From Asanoa sp040676615 (GTDB lineage: Bacteria > Actinomycetota > Actinomycetes > Mycobacteriales > Micromonosporaceae): a DNA stretch of 64,000 bases. The position numbers were made by a program, and so were the translations under genes. Position 1 is the stretch's first letter. Each line of letters starts with the position of its first letter. Of the stretch, positions 1-7,443 are shown in pieces. Under the pieces are notes generated by a model. The model had not been told where the DNA came from. It was given only the letters and a program-made list of their open reading frames with translations, and made no database searches. The stretch lies in the NCBI RefSeq assembly GCF_040676615.1, contig NZ_JBFAPI010000023.1:1-64000 (forward strand), in the 5' to 3' direction.

Positions 1-486
1 ATGCTCGACGACCGGTTGGGCAAGGTGCACTTCTGGCTGACGTTCGTGGGCTTCCACACCACGTTCCTGGTGCAGCACTGGCTGGGCAACGAGGGGATGC
101 CGCGGCGGTATGCCGACTACCGGCCGACGGACGGGTTCACCACGCTCAACGAGGTCTCGACGATCGGCGCGTTCATCCTCGGCGCCTCTACGCTGCCCTT
201 CATCTACAACGTCTGGAAGGCCTACAAGGCCGGCCCGGTCGTGCTGGCCGACGACCCATGGGGGCACGGCAACTCGCTGGAGTGGGCGACCTCTTCGCCG
301 CCGCCGTTGCGCAACTTCGACAGGATGCCACGGATCCGCTCCGAGCGGCCGGCCTTCGACCTGAAGTTCCCCGAGTTGGCGGCCGGTGCCCAGTCGATCG
401 CCGGCCCGCCGGAGGGTGGCGCCAAGCCGTTCAGCCGGGAGTCCGACGGCGGCGCGTCGTACCCCGAGGACACTCCGCGGCGCTGA
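1..486 (+). CDS. ctaD: Cytochrome c oxidase subunit I, C-terminal fragment
   Basis: The last 161 residues of the catalytic subunit of the aa3-type terminal oxidase, which reduces oxygen to water in the cytoplasmic membrane. The stretch LGKVHFWLTFVGFHTTFLVQ followed by HWLGNEGMPRRYADY is the conserved penultimate helix and loop of actinobacterial CtaD, and a final hydrophobic helix (about residues 48-70) precedes a long hydrophilic C-terminal tail. Full CtaD proteins are about 550-600 residues, so the ATG at base 1 is an internal methionine and the gene begins before the window. The tail after residue 100 is typical of actinobacterial forms. Identification is firm; only the 5' part is missing. 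Confidence 0.95.
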   Translation: MLDDRLGKVHFWLTFVGFHTTFLVQHWLGNEGMPRRYADYRPTDGFTTLNEVSTIGAFILGASTLPFIYNVWKAYKAGPVVLADDPWGHGNSLEWATSSPPPLRNFDRMPRIRSERPAFDLKFPELAAGAQSIAGPPEGGAKPFSRESDGGASYPEDTPRR

Positions 487-515
487 GGCACGCGTACGAG
501 ACATCGAGAAATTTC

Positions 516-547
516 GTTAGGTCTATTTACTGTTAGGTTTGTTTACC
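516..547 (+). promoter_or_regulatory. Two abutting 16-bp direct repeats upstream of the AA10 gene
   Basis: GTTAGGTCTATTTACT (516-531) is followed directly by GTTAGGTTTGTTTACC (532-547), 13 of 16 positions identical, in an AT-rich island about 55 bp before the AA10 start. Directly repeated activator or repressor sites are common ahead of secreted polysaccharide-degrading enzymes of actinomycetes. The cognate regulator is not known from this window. Confidence 0.45.
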
Positions 548-601
548 TTATCTTTGGCGGCAGAGGGGATCGGTATCGCTCTATGAAGTGAGGAGGACTT
601 C

Positions 602-1309
602 ATGCGTAGACGCATCATGCTTCCGGTGCTGACCGTCGCCGCCCTGCTGGTCTCGATGTTCCTGGCCGCACCGGCTCAGGCGCACGGTTACATCTCCTCA
701 CCACCCAGCCGGCAGGCGCTGTGCGCGCAGGGTGTGGTGCCCAACTGCGGTGACATCGTGTACGAGCCGCAGAGTGTCGAGGCGCCCAAGGGTTCGCTGC
801 AGTGCAACGGCGGCGGCAGCCGGTTCAGCGTGCTCAACGACACCAGCCGCAACTGGCCGGCCACCTCGGTCGGGCAGAGCGTCACGTTCAACTGGGTGAT
901 CACCGCCCGGCACTCGACCAGCACCTGGGAATACTTCGTCGGCGGCAGCCGGATCGCGGTCTTCGACGACCACGGCGCGCAGCCCGGCGCCACCAAGTCG
1001 CACAACGTCAGCCTCGGCGGCCGCACCGGCCGGATCACCGTGCTGGCCCGGTGGAACGTCGCCGACACCGGCAACGCCTTCTACGCCTGCGTCGACCTCC
1101 AGGTCGGCAGCGGCGGTGGCGGCACCAACCCGCCTCCGCCTCCTCCGCCGACGTGCGGTTCGCCGTGGAGCGCGAGCGCGGTCTACAACGGCGGCGCGAT
1201 CGTCTCCTACAACGGCCGGCGCTGGCAGGCCCAGTGGTGGACACAGGGCGAGACGCCCGGCACCACCGGCGAGTGGGGCGTCTGGCGCGACCAGGGCGCC
1301 TGCTCCTGA
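602..1309 (+). CDS. AA10 lytic polysaccharide monooxygenase with C-terminal CBM5/12
   Basis: Secreted copper enzyme that oxidatively cleaves crystalline chitin or cellulose. Residues 1-27 are a signal peptide ending in AQA, so the mature protein starts with His28 (HGYISSPPSR), the N-terminal histidine of the copper histidine brace; His104 in TARHSTSTWE is the likely second ligand. The catalytic domain ends near residue 168 and is short for the family. A Gly/Pro linker leads to a roughly 50-residue module starting CGSPWSASAVYNGG and containing WQAQWWTQGETPG, the aromatic signature of CBM5/12 chitin- or cellulose-binding modules. ATG 602 follows a good AGGAGG site. The binding module suggests chitin, but substrate cannot be fixed from sequence alone. 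Confidence 0.92.
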   Translation: MRRRIMLPVLTVAALLVSMFLAAPAQAHGYISSPPSRQALCAQGVVPNCGDIVYEPQSVEAPKGSLQCNGGGSRFSVLNDTSRNWPATSVGQSVTFNWVITARHSTSTWEYFVGGSRIAVFDDHGAQPGATKSHNVSLGGRTGRITVLARWNVADTGNAFYACVDLQVGSGGGGTNPPPPPPPTCGSPWSASAVYNGGAIVSYNGRRWQAQWWTQGETPGTTGEWGVWRDQGACS

Positions 1310-1357
1310 ACCGCATCGGGTACGGGTGCCCGCCGGTGCGCGGGCATCCGCCAGCCC

Positions 1358-1430
1358 GGCTTTGCTCTGCACCCCTGTGGGAAGCGGCTGTGGGCGTGGG
1401 GCGCTTTCTGCGGGGGTGCAGAGCAAAGCC
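1358..1430. terminator. Long inverted repeat, 18-bp perfect arms
   Basis: GGCTTTGCTCTGCACCCC (1358-1375) pairs exactly with GGGGTGCAGAGCAAAGCC (1413-1430). The 37-nt spacer holds a smaller inner stem (GAAGCG with CGCTTTC). It lies between the AA10 gene and the DUF305 gene and probably ends AA10 transcription. The TTGCTCTGC core recurs in the hairpin at 13032-13062. Confidence 0.6.
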
Positions 1431-1456
1431 TGACGAGATGGCAGGAGGCGCCCGGC

Positions 1457-2017
1457 GTGGCGGAACGACGATGGGTGATGGCCGCGGTGGCTTCACTTGC
1501 GGCGCTGCTGGTCGGCGGCTGCGGCGATACCAGTCAGGCGGCCGCCCCGGCACCGGCCCACAACGACACCGACGTGATGTTTCTGCAGATGATGCTGGCC
1601 CACCACGAGCCGGCCGCCAAACTGCTGGCGCTGGGTGAGAAGCAGGCGGCCGACCCCGCGGTCAAGGCGGTCGCGACCGAGGTGGCCACCGGCCAGGCCG
1701 CTGAGACCGCCACGATTCGCGACCGGCTCGCCGAATGGGGCCAGCCGCTGGTCTCCACCGCGAACCACGGCGCGCACGAGGCGCACGGTGGGCTGCCGCT
1801 GCTCGACGACGCCGAGTTGCTCTGCCTCGCCGGGCTGAGCGGCGACGAGTTCGACGCCACGTTCCTCACCATGCTGATCGGCCACCAGCACGGCGCGGTC
1901 GAACTGGCCCGGATGGAGACCGCGGGCGGGGCGGACCCGGCCACCCGGGACCTGGCCGCGCACACCGACGAGACGGTCCGCGCGCAGATCCAGCGGCTAC
2001 TCAAGATGGCGGCCTAG
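1457..2017 (+). CDS. DUF305 family lipoprotein
   Basis: An exported protein of 186 residues. A short hydrophobic leader ends in the lipobox LVGGC (Cys22), so it is probably a lipoprotein on the outer face of the membrane. The rest is one DUF305 domain: an N-terminal FLQMMLAHHEPA motif and a C-terminal FLTMLIGHQHGAVELA motif give the paired His and Met clusters of this ferritin-like four-helix family, which is often found near copper or redox genes, though its biochemical role is not settled. GTG 1457 is preceded by GGAGG at a suitable distance; an ATG at 1478 is an alternative. Its stop codon shares the tetranucleotide CTAG with the stop of the convergent gene. Confidence 0.85.
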   Translation: MAERRWVMAAVASLAALLVGGCGDTSQAAAPAPAHNDTDVMFLQMMLAHHEPAAKLLALGEKQAADPAVKAVATEVATGQAAETATIRDRLAEWGQPLVSTANHGAHEAHGGLPLLDDAELLCLAGLSGDEFDATFLTMLIGHQHGAVELARMETAGGADPATRDLAAHTDETVRAQIQRLLKMAA

Positions 2018-2778
2018 AAGACCACCCTGGCCGCCGACAACGGGCTGTCCTTGGGTAGGTCGACGCCGTCGCGGCCGGAGAGGTGCAGCATCATCGCCAG
2101 CGTGTCGGCGGTGACCGACTCGACCGGGGCCCGGCCGCCGATCTGCCAGGTGCCTCCGGCCGGGCCGGTCAACTCCAGGCGCAGCGGCGGGCGGCGCCAG
2201 GCCCGGTCCAGGTCGCGGACGACCTGGCCGACGATCTCGTAGTCGTGGTCGTCGACCTCGAACGGGCGCCCGGTGGCCCGGGACAGCTCGACCCGGTGCA
2301 TCCAGGTGTCCCGCGGGATCAGCACGTCGACCACGTAGCCGAGGTTGGGCTCCGCCAGTGGCGGCTCGGGGTAGAACCGCTCGGTCGAGATGCGCCGGAA
2401 CAGGCCGGGCATCAGCCGGATCCGCCGGATCGCGACCGGGCCGTTGCGGGCCAGGTGGGCGACCAGCTCCGCGGGCGGGCGCCGGCCCAGGTCGTCGACC
2501 TGCACCCGGTTCTTCCCGTCGAGCGCTGTCCGGTCGGGGTAGCGCCGGCGGGCCGTGCGCAACCGGCGAAACAGGACGGTCGGCCGGGCGAGCTCCTCGT
2601 ACTGGCCGCAGACGTGCGCGGCCACGTCCCGCACGTTCCACTCGTCGCAGTCGGTGGCCAGCGCCCAGTCGGTGTCGCCGAGAGACGCCAGCAGGTCGCC
2701 GAACGCGCGTAGCTCCGCCGCGGCGACGTCAGCGGCGCGGCGGCGGCTGAGCGCGTACGGCCGGGTGTCGGTAGCCAT
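2014..2778 (-). CDS. Maleylpyruvate isomerase family mycothiol-dependent enzyme
   Basis: 254 residues with the DinB/MDMPI fold. The N-terminal helix bundle contains DEWNVRDVAAHVCGQ, where the histidine is a usual metal ligand, and the motif IPRDTWMHRVELSRATGR in the middle is the second conserved block of this actinobacterial family. Members use or are presumed to use mycothiol as thiol cofactor for isomerisation or transfer reactions; the substrate here is unknown. The ATG at 2778 is chosen because AAGGAAGG lies about 10 bases upstream; a GTG three codons earlier sits too close to that site. Convergent with the DUF305 gene, overlapping by four bases at the stops. Confidence 0.75.
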   Translation of the reverse strand: MATDTRPYALSRRRAADVAAAELRAFGDLLASLGDTDWALATDCDEWNVRDVAAHVCGQYEELARPTVLFRRLRTARRRYPDRTALDGKNRVQVDDLGRRPPAELVAHLARNGPVAIRRIRLMPGLFRRISTERFYPEPPLAEPNLGYVVDVLIPRDTWMHRVELSRATGRPFEVDDHDYEIVGQVVRDLDRAWRRPPLRLELTGPAGGTWQIGGRAPVESVTADTLAMMLHLSGRDGVDLPKDSPLSAARVVF

Positions 2779-2917
2779 CGAGATCACCCCTTCCTTAGAA
2801 AGCTAAGCGCGACGCGCCGGGGGATCTGACCAGATTCGCCTAGGTTCCGTGAATCGCCAGTTATGCGAAGTTTCTCTGCATATATTCGCCAAGGGAGAGT
2901 TGTGAAGGGAGAAACTC

Positions 2918-3769
2918 ATGGGGAAACTGCGCACGAGGGTGGGCTTGGGCGCGGCGGTGATCGGGCTCGGGCTGGCGCTGGGCGCGCCGGCTTTCGCGGA
3001 CGGTGGCAGCTTCAGGATCAACAGTCCGCAGAGCGGCTCGACCATCTCAAGCACTCCGACCATCCAAGGCATGGGCCGGCCAGGTGCCCGGGTCGCGGTT
3101 GAGGCGATCAACCAGAACCAGAACCAGAACCAGCACCGCGACGGCTACGGCTCGCAGGGCAACGGACCCCAGGGCAACAGCCAGGAGGGGAACGGCCGAG
3201 AGGGCAACGGTCCGCAGGGCAACGGTCCGCAGGGCAACGACCCGCAGGGCAACCGGCCGCAGGGCGACCGGCCGCAGGGCGACCGGCCGCAGGGCAACGG
3301 TCCGCAGGGCAACGGCCCGCAGGGGAACGGCCCGCAGGGGAACGGCCCGCAGGGGAACGGCCCGCAGGGCAACGGGCCGCAGGGGAACGACCCGCAGGGC
3401 AACCGGCCTCAGGGCGACCGGCCTCAGGGCGACCGGCCGCAGGGCGACCGGCCGCAGGGCGACCGGCCGCAGGGCAACGGGCCGGCGGGCACCTGCAACA
3501 CGACCGTCGCGCAGAACGGTCGGTGGGCGTGCACGATCTCGCCGGCGCTGCGCCCCGGCCGCTACAGGGTGATCGCGCGGCAGAGCCTGCCCGGCGCCGA
3601 CAACGAGGTCGCGTCGGTCGACAACCTGCTGGTGCCCGGCGGCCAGCTGCCGGTCACCCCGGGCCCCGACCCGGTCCCGGTCGTCGCGGGCGGTCTGGTG
3701 CTGCTCGCCGGTGGTGCGATCGTCCTCGCGGCGACCCGCGCGCGCCGGCGCGCTCGGCACGCGGCCTGA
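2918..3769 (+). CDS. Surface-anchored protein with an Ig-like domain interrupted by a pentapeptide array
   Basis: 283 residues. A signal peptide ends near AFA-D28. Residues 31-61 (FRINSPQSGSTISSTPTIQG and on to GARVAVEA) read like the first strands of a bacterial Ig-like repeat; residues 192-240 (CNTTVAQNGRWACTISPALR to VASVDNLLV) read like the remaining strands. Between them lies about 110 residues of N/D-G/R-P-Q-G pentapeptides, after a short Asn-Gln run. The C-terminus has LPVTP (244-248), a hydrophobic helix (about 253-272) and an Arg-rich tail, the layout of a sortase signal although the final Gly is replaced by Pro. ATG 2918 has AGGGAGA upstream. Function unknown; probably an extracellular spacer or adhesion protein. 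Confidence 0.7.
   Translation: MGKLRTRVGLGAAVIGLGLALGAPAFADGGSFRINSPQSGSTISSTPTIQGMGRPGARVAVEAINQNQNQNQHRDGYGSQGNGPQGNSQEGNGREGNGPQGNGPQGNDPQGNRPQGDRPQGDRPQGNGPQGNGPQGNGPQGNGPQGNGPQGNGPQGNDPQGNRPQGDRPQGDRPQGDRPQGDRPQGNGPAGTCNTTVAQNGRWACTISPALRPGRYRVIARQSLPGADNEVASVDNLLVPGGQLPVTPGPDPVPVVAGGLVLLAGGAIVLAATRARRRARHAA
3143..3481 (+). repeat. 15-bp in-frame tandem repeat encoding PQG pentapeptides
   Basis: Roughly 22 copies of a 15-bp unit close to CCGCAGGGCAACGGT. Variants change the first two residues (NG, ND, NR, DR), and longer blocks are themselves duplicated: an ND-NR-DR-DR series occurs twice. The array keeps several frames open on both strands, which creates spurious long antisense frames. 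Confidence 0.9.
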
Positions 3770-3780
3770 GTAACCCGACC

Positions 3781-3819
3781 CTGAGGTGGAGCCGCCCGGC
3801 CGTGGCGGCTCCACCTCAG
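3781..3819 (+). terminator. Intrinsic terminator, 16-bp stem
   Basis: CTGAGGTGGAGCCGCC pairs perfectly with GGCGGCTCCACCTCAG around a 7-nt loop, followed by CCGTTTTCG. It sits 11 bases after the stop of the Ig-like surface protein gene. Confidence 0.85.
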
Positions 3820-3858
3820 CCGTTTTCGCGGGCCTGACCAGCGGGTAGGTGGGACGCC

Positions 3859-4278
3859 ATGACCGACGAGCACCGCCGACCGCCCGGACTCGACGACACC
3901 ACGGTCGCCGCGCTCGGGAAGCTGAGCGAGGCGCTGGAGACTGTGGAGCGGGTCCGCGGACACCTCTACTCAGTGCACCAACTGACCGGCCACGCCGACC
4001 TGATGCTCGACGAGGCCGTCGAACTGCTCGGCCGAGCCGGTCATCAGGATCTGGCCGATGCCGTACGCGACGAGTTGATCGGCCGCAACGTCATCGAGGG
4101 CCGGTGGACCTACCAGATCGTCGAGGACTACGACGACGGTTACTACGCCGCCTTCCGCGACCTCGAGGCCCGGGCCCGGGGCCGGCTCGCCGGCGGGCGG
4201 CGGCACCTCTACGAGGCCGAGATGAAGGACCGCCGCCGGTCGAGAGGGCGGCTCGGCCACGAGAAGGGTCCTCAGTAG
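3859..4278 (+). CDS. Conserved actinobacterial hypothetical protein
   Basis: 139 residues, soluble, highly charged, with no signal peptide or membrane segment. The N-terminal half is predicted helical (LSEALETVERVRGHLYSVHQ), followed by a second helix with DLMLDEAVELLGRAGH and a stretch with VEDYDDGYYAAFRDLEARAR; the C-terminus is Arg/Lys-rich. I recognise the sequence style of a widely conserved actinobacterial hypothetical family but cannot name a function. ATG 3859 is preceded by a weak GGTGGG site. Its stop overlaps the convergent hydrolase gene by seven bases, which supports the end point. Confidence 0.65.
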   Translation: MTDEHRRPPGLDDTTVAALGKLSEALETVERVRGHLYSVHQLTGHADLMLDEAVELLGRAGHQDLADAVRDELIGRNVIEGRWTYQIVEDYDDGYYAAFRDLEARARGRLAGGRRHLYEAEMKDRRRSRGRLGHEKGPQ

Positions 4279-5501
4279 CCGCTTCCGCTGAGCACCGCCG
4301 CCGGCCGCAGGATCGAGTCGAGCCAGCCCAGGGCCCGCGCGTGGAAGAGCGTGCGGGCGCCGGCCTCGCAGTGGTCGCCGGCACCCTCCGCGATGCTGAA
4401 GGTGATCAGCTCCTTGCGGGTGGTCAGCGCGTCGTAGAGCTGCGGCGCCTGGGCGCCGAGCGGGTCGCCCTCGGCGTGGCAGATCAGCGTCGGGCAGCTG
4501 ATCCGCTGGGCCCGGCCCTTCATCGTGTAGTCGCGCAGCATGTCGATGTAGGTCACCGAGTCGGCCGCGCCGTGCACGAGTTGCCCTCGGCGCAGCGACC
4601 AGCCCGCCGTCGGCCGCTTCTCCAGCCGGCCCAGCGTCGCGCGGACGATCGCCGTCGACGACGAGCGGCCCTCGGCGAAGCCGCGTGCCACCGGGGCCGG
4701 CATCCGTTGCAGCACGGCGTCGAACAGGTCGTACTCGCCGCCGTCGGCGATGCAGGCGGCCAGCCGCGGCTCACCGCTCGCCGCCCGGGGTGCGAGGTAG
4801 CCGCCCAGGCTCAGGCCGATCAGCGCGATCCGGTCGGGGTCGACGCCCGGCTGGTCCAGCGCGAAGTCGACCACCGGGGTGATCACGGCCTCCCAGTCGG
4901 GCCGCATGACCATTCCGCGTTGGAGCAGCGCCGCGCCCTGGCCGGGACCATCGAACGTCAGCACGTCGTAGCCGCGGGACAGGGCGGCCGCGCCGTTGAA
5001 GAAGAAGAGCTCCTCGGCGGTGCTGTCGTAGCCGCCGACGACGATCACCGTCGGCCGTTCGCGCAGGTCGCCCTCCGCGCGGAAGAAGTAGCCGGGCAGC
5101 GTGCCGTCGCCATAGGGGATCTCCACCTGCCGCGGCGGGAACGGCAGCAGGGCGGCGCCCCGCCGGAACGCGTCGGTCTGGCGCAGGTTGGCCTCGACGG
5201 CACGCCGGTCAAGGGGCGCGCCGAGCAGCATCGTGCCGGCGGTGCGGAAATAGCTCGACGCCCGCCAGTAGGCCAACCGGGCGCTCTCCACGTGCCCGGC
5301 CGCCTCCTCCGCCTCGGCCAGCTGCTGCACCCGGGTGGCCGTCAGCGTCCACTCCCGGTGCCAGCTGTCGAGGTCGGTGCCCTGCACCCGGGCCAGCGTC
5401 GCGAGGCATTCGCCGATGTCAGCGCCGCCGTACGCGGTGCTGCCCATGGTCCGGAGCGTCTGCGCGCCGAACAGCTCGTCCTTGGCGCCGATCCTGGTCA
5501 T
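4272..5501 (-). CDS. Alpha/beta hydrolase, FrsA/dienelactone-hydrolase-like
   Basis: 409 residues. An N-terminal helical region of about 140 residues (LARVQGTDLDSWHREWTLTA, then HVESARLAYWRASSYFR) precedes an alpha/beta-hydrolase domain, the arrangement of the FrsA/DUF1100 and 2,6-dihydropseudooxynicotine hydrolase group. The nucleophile elbow is GLSLGG, the probable acid is in CHAEGDPLGAQ and the probable His in EGAGDHCEAG. It should hydrolyse a small ester or C-C bond; the substrate is unknown. ATG 5501 is chosen because GGAGG lies seven bases upstream; the frame stays open further upstream but without a ribosome site and across the promoter of the divergent gene. Confidence 0.85.
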   Translation of the reverse strand: MTRIGAKDELFGAQTLRTMGSTAYGGADIGECLATLARVQGTDLDSWHREWTLTATRVQQLAEAEEAAGHVESARLAYWRASSYFRTAGTMLLGAPLDRRAVEANLRQTDAFRRGAALLPFPPRQVEIPYGDGTLPGYFFRAEGDLRERPTVIVVGGYDSTAEELFFFNGAAALSRGYDVLTFDGPGQGAALLQRGMVMRPDWEAVITPVVDFALDQPGVDPDRIALIGLSLGGYLAPRAASGEPRLAACIADGGEYDLFDAVLQRMPAPVARGFAEGRSSSTAIVRATLGRLEKRPTAGWSLRRGQLVHGAADSVTYIDMLRDYTMKGRAQRISCPTLICHAEGDPLGAQAPQLYDALTTRKELITFSIAEGAGDHCEAGARTLFHARALGWLDSILRPAAVLSGSGY

Positions 5502-5595
5502 ATCGCGACCTCCACCTGGGCTCGCCTCTCGCCAGCGTCGCACGCCCCTCACCTGGCAGGCTGGGGAAAGCCGAAAAGCAGAGGAGAACTCGATC

Positions 5596-6057
5596 ATGAC
5601 CAGTCGAGGGTACGAGGATTCGGCGCTGCCGCCGATCGTCCGGGAACTGGTGGTGCCGGTCGTCCCGACCCTGGCGTTCGACCTCTTCACGGGGCGGATC
5701 GGCGAGTGGTGGCCGCGCCGGTTCACCGCCGGCGGCGACGACCTGGCCGGCGTGGTGCTGGAGCCCCACGTGGGCGGCCGGGTCTACGAGCGCGACCGCG
5801 ACGGCAGCGAGCACGAGTGGGGCGAGGTCGGCCTCTGGGAGTTGTCCCGGCGGGTCGCCCTGCGCTGGACGCACGGGCTGCGTACCCCCGGCGCCACGCT
5901 CGTCGATGTGAGCTTCGAAGCGGACGGCACGGCCACCGACGTGCGCCTCGAACACAGCGGCTGGCACGCCGACCAGGGCGCCGACCACGCCCGCTTCGAC
6001 GCCGACGGCGGCTGGACCGAGGTCCTCGAGACCTACCGGGCCCACGCCACCCGCTAG
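5596..6057 (+). CDS. SRPBCC (AHSA1-type) domain protein
   Basis: 153 residues covering a single START-like beta-sheet and helix-grip fold. Diagnostic pieces are the early AFDLFTGRIGEWWPRRF, the GGRVYERDRDGSEHEWGEVG strand pair and the closing GGWTEVLETYRAHA helix. Actinobacterial members are often small ligand-binding proteins or toxin/antibiotic-sequestering proteins next to transporters. Here it is divergent from the hydrolase and convergent with the SoxR-boxed exporter. ATG 5596 follows GAGGAGA. Its TAG stop shares the tetranucleotide CTAG with the stop of the exporter gene. Confidence 0.8.
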   Translation: MTSRGYEDSALPPIVRELVVPVVPTLAFDLFTGRIGEWWPRRFTAGGDDLAGVVLEPHVGGRVYERDRDGSEHEWGEVGLWELSRRVALRWTHGLRTPGATLVDVSFEADGTATDVRLEHSGWHADQGADHARFDADGGWTEVLETYRAHATR

Positions 6058-7400
6058 ATCCGCCGGGCCACGCCAACGGCGGCGACCGCCAGCAGGGTCG
6101 ACAGGGTCAGTGAGCCGGCGAACGACCACCATGCGCCGATGCCGGCCAGCGACTGGAAGAGCAGCCCGGAGAAGGCCAGCGCCAGGCTGCCGCCGACCAC
6201 GTCGCCGATGTTCTTGGCCGCGGTGTTGAAGCCCTGGGTGCCGGGCGCCGAGGCGGCCAGCACCAGCGTGCTGACCCGCGGGTAGATCAGGCCCATCCCG
6301 CCGCCGGCCAGCAGCCAGCCGGCGCCGACGAACACCCAGTGCGCCCCGGTCAGCACGGTCGCCAGTTCGGCGGCGGCGCCGGCCACCAGCAGCAGCGTGC
6401 CGAGCCGGATCACCCGGCCGTCCGGCCAGCCGCCGAGCCGGCCCTGCACGTGCGACCCGAGCGCCCAGGAGATCGAGCCCACCGTCAGCGTGAACCCGGA
6501 CAGCCAACTCGGCAGGCCGTAACGGTCGTGCAGCAGTAACGGCAGGTAGACCTCGGTGCCGAAGAACGTGCCGCCGGCCGCGGCGGCGAGCAGCACCGCG
6601 CCGGGCAGGCCGGGGCGGGCGCGCAGGGTGCCCGGCGGCAGCAGGGTGCGGACGGTGGCGACCACGACCGCCGCGGCGAGTGCCGCCAGCAGCCAGCCGC
6701 GGGCGTCGGGCAATTCGGGAGACAACCCGGCCGCGATCGCGGCACCGGCGACCACCGCGGCCGTCGCGATCCGGCGCCCGCTGCGGCCGGTGGCGGCTTC
6801 GCCCGCGGGCAGCGGGCCGCGCAGCACCGGCACGATCACCAGGGTCGCGGCGGCGACCAGCACCAGCACGCCGAGGAAGACCCAGTGCCAGCTCCACGCG
6901 TCGGCGACCACACCGGCGACGAACGGGCCGACCATCCCGGGCACCACCCACGCGGCGGCGAACAGCCCGAAGATCCGCGGGTGCAGGGCGGCCGGGTAGA
7001 CGCCGGCGACCAGCACGTAGAGCGCGACGGTGATGCCGCCCGCGCCGAACCCCTGCAGGACCCGGCCGGCGACGAAGACCGTCATCGTCGCGGCCGTCCC
7101 GGCCACTGCCAGACCGAGTGCGAAGACCGCGATCGCGACCAGCAGGGCCCGGCGCGGCCCGCGGCGATCGGCCCACGCGCCCGCCGCCACCATGCCGACC
7201 ACGCCGGTCGCGGTGGTGGCCACGAACGCGAGCGAGTAGAGCGCCCGCCCGTCGAGGTCGGCGGTGATGGTGGGCATCACGGTGGCGACCGCGAGCGCCT
7301 CGAACGCGGCCAGGAAGACCAGGCCGGTCGAGCCGGCGGTGGCCAGCGCGTAGCGGCGGCTGAAGAGCTGCGGTCGGGTTTCGACGGCGGTGGCGGTCAC
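6054..7400 (-). CDS. MFS drug-type exporter under a SoxR-type promoter
   Basis: 448 residues with 12-14 hydrophobic helices. The major-facilitator motif GAWADRRGPRRALLVA lies after helix 2, and GRVLQGFGAGGITVALYVLV is the motif B/C region of drug:proton antiporters. I place the start at GTG 7400 rather than an upstream TTG, because a 20-bp SoxR-type box (7415-7434) would otherwise overlap the coding region; GTG 7400 lies 14 bases after the box, almost the spacing found at the quinone oxidoreductase gene. Likely exports redox-cycling small molecules in response to SoxR. Convergent with the SRPBCC gene. Confidence 0.82.
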   Translation of the reverse strand: MTATAVETRPQLFSRRYALATAGSTGLVFLAAFEALAVATVMPTITADLDGRALYSLAFVATTATGVVGMVAAGAWADRRGPRRALLVAIAVFALGLAVAGTAATMTVFVAGRVLQGFGAGGITVALYVLVAGVYPAALHPRIFGLFAAAWVVPGMVGPFVAGVVADAWSWHWVFLGVLVLVAAATLVIVPVLRGPLPAGEAATGRSGRRIATAAVVAGAAIAAGLSPELPDARGWLLAALAAAVVVATVRTLLPPGTLRARPGLPGAVLLAAAAGGTFFGTEVYLPLLLHDRYGLPSWLSGFTLTVGSISWALGSHVQGRLGGWPDGRVIRLGTLLLVAGAAAELATVLTGAHWVFVGAGWLLAGGGMGLIYPRVSTLVLAASAPGTQGFNTAAKNIGDVVGGSLALAFSGLLFQSLAGIGAWWSFAGSLTLSTLLAVAAVGVARRI

Positions 7401-7414
7401 CGCACGATGATGGG

Positions 7415-7434
7415 ACCTCAAGCCCGCTTGAGGT
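7415..7434 (-). promoter_or_regulatory. SoxR-type box overlapping a TTGACC -35 element
   Basis: ACCTCAAGC-CC-GCTTGAGGT is a perfect 9-2-9 palindrome. On the minus strand TTGACC overlaps its upstream edge, with a 19-bp spacer to CATCAT, the long-spacer layout used by MerR-family activators. The E. coli soxS box differs from it mainly at the centre. It lies 14 bases before the exporter start, so the mRNA would have almost no leader. Confidence 0.8.
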
Positions 7435-7443
7435 CAACCGGTT

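Noticed and set aside
244..248. Interpreting LPVTP of the surface protein as a firm sortase motif (residue numbers of the protein encoded at 2918-3769)
   Set aside because: The canonical final Gly is missing and no sortase gene is in the window, so I only mention it as possible.
3145..3402. Cys-Gly-Pro repeat protein on the minus strand
   Set aside because: It only reads the 15-bp repeat backwards; the plus-strand frame has signal peptide, Ig-like flanks and anchor.
3849..6113. A 754-codon open frame on the plus strand across the hydrolase region
   Set aside because: It is antisense to the FrsA-like hydrolase and crosses two other genes; its translation is Arg/Gly/Ala-rich with no domain, a normal artefact of high-GC DNA.
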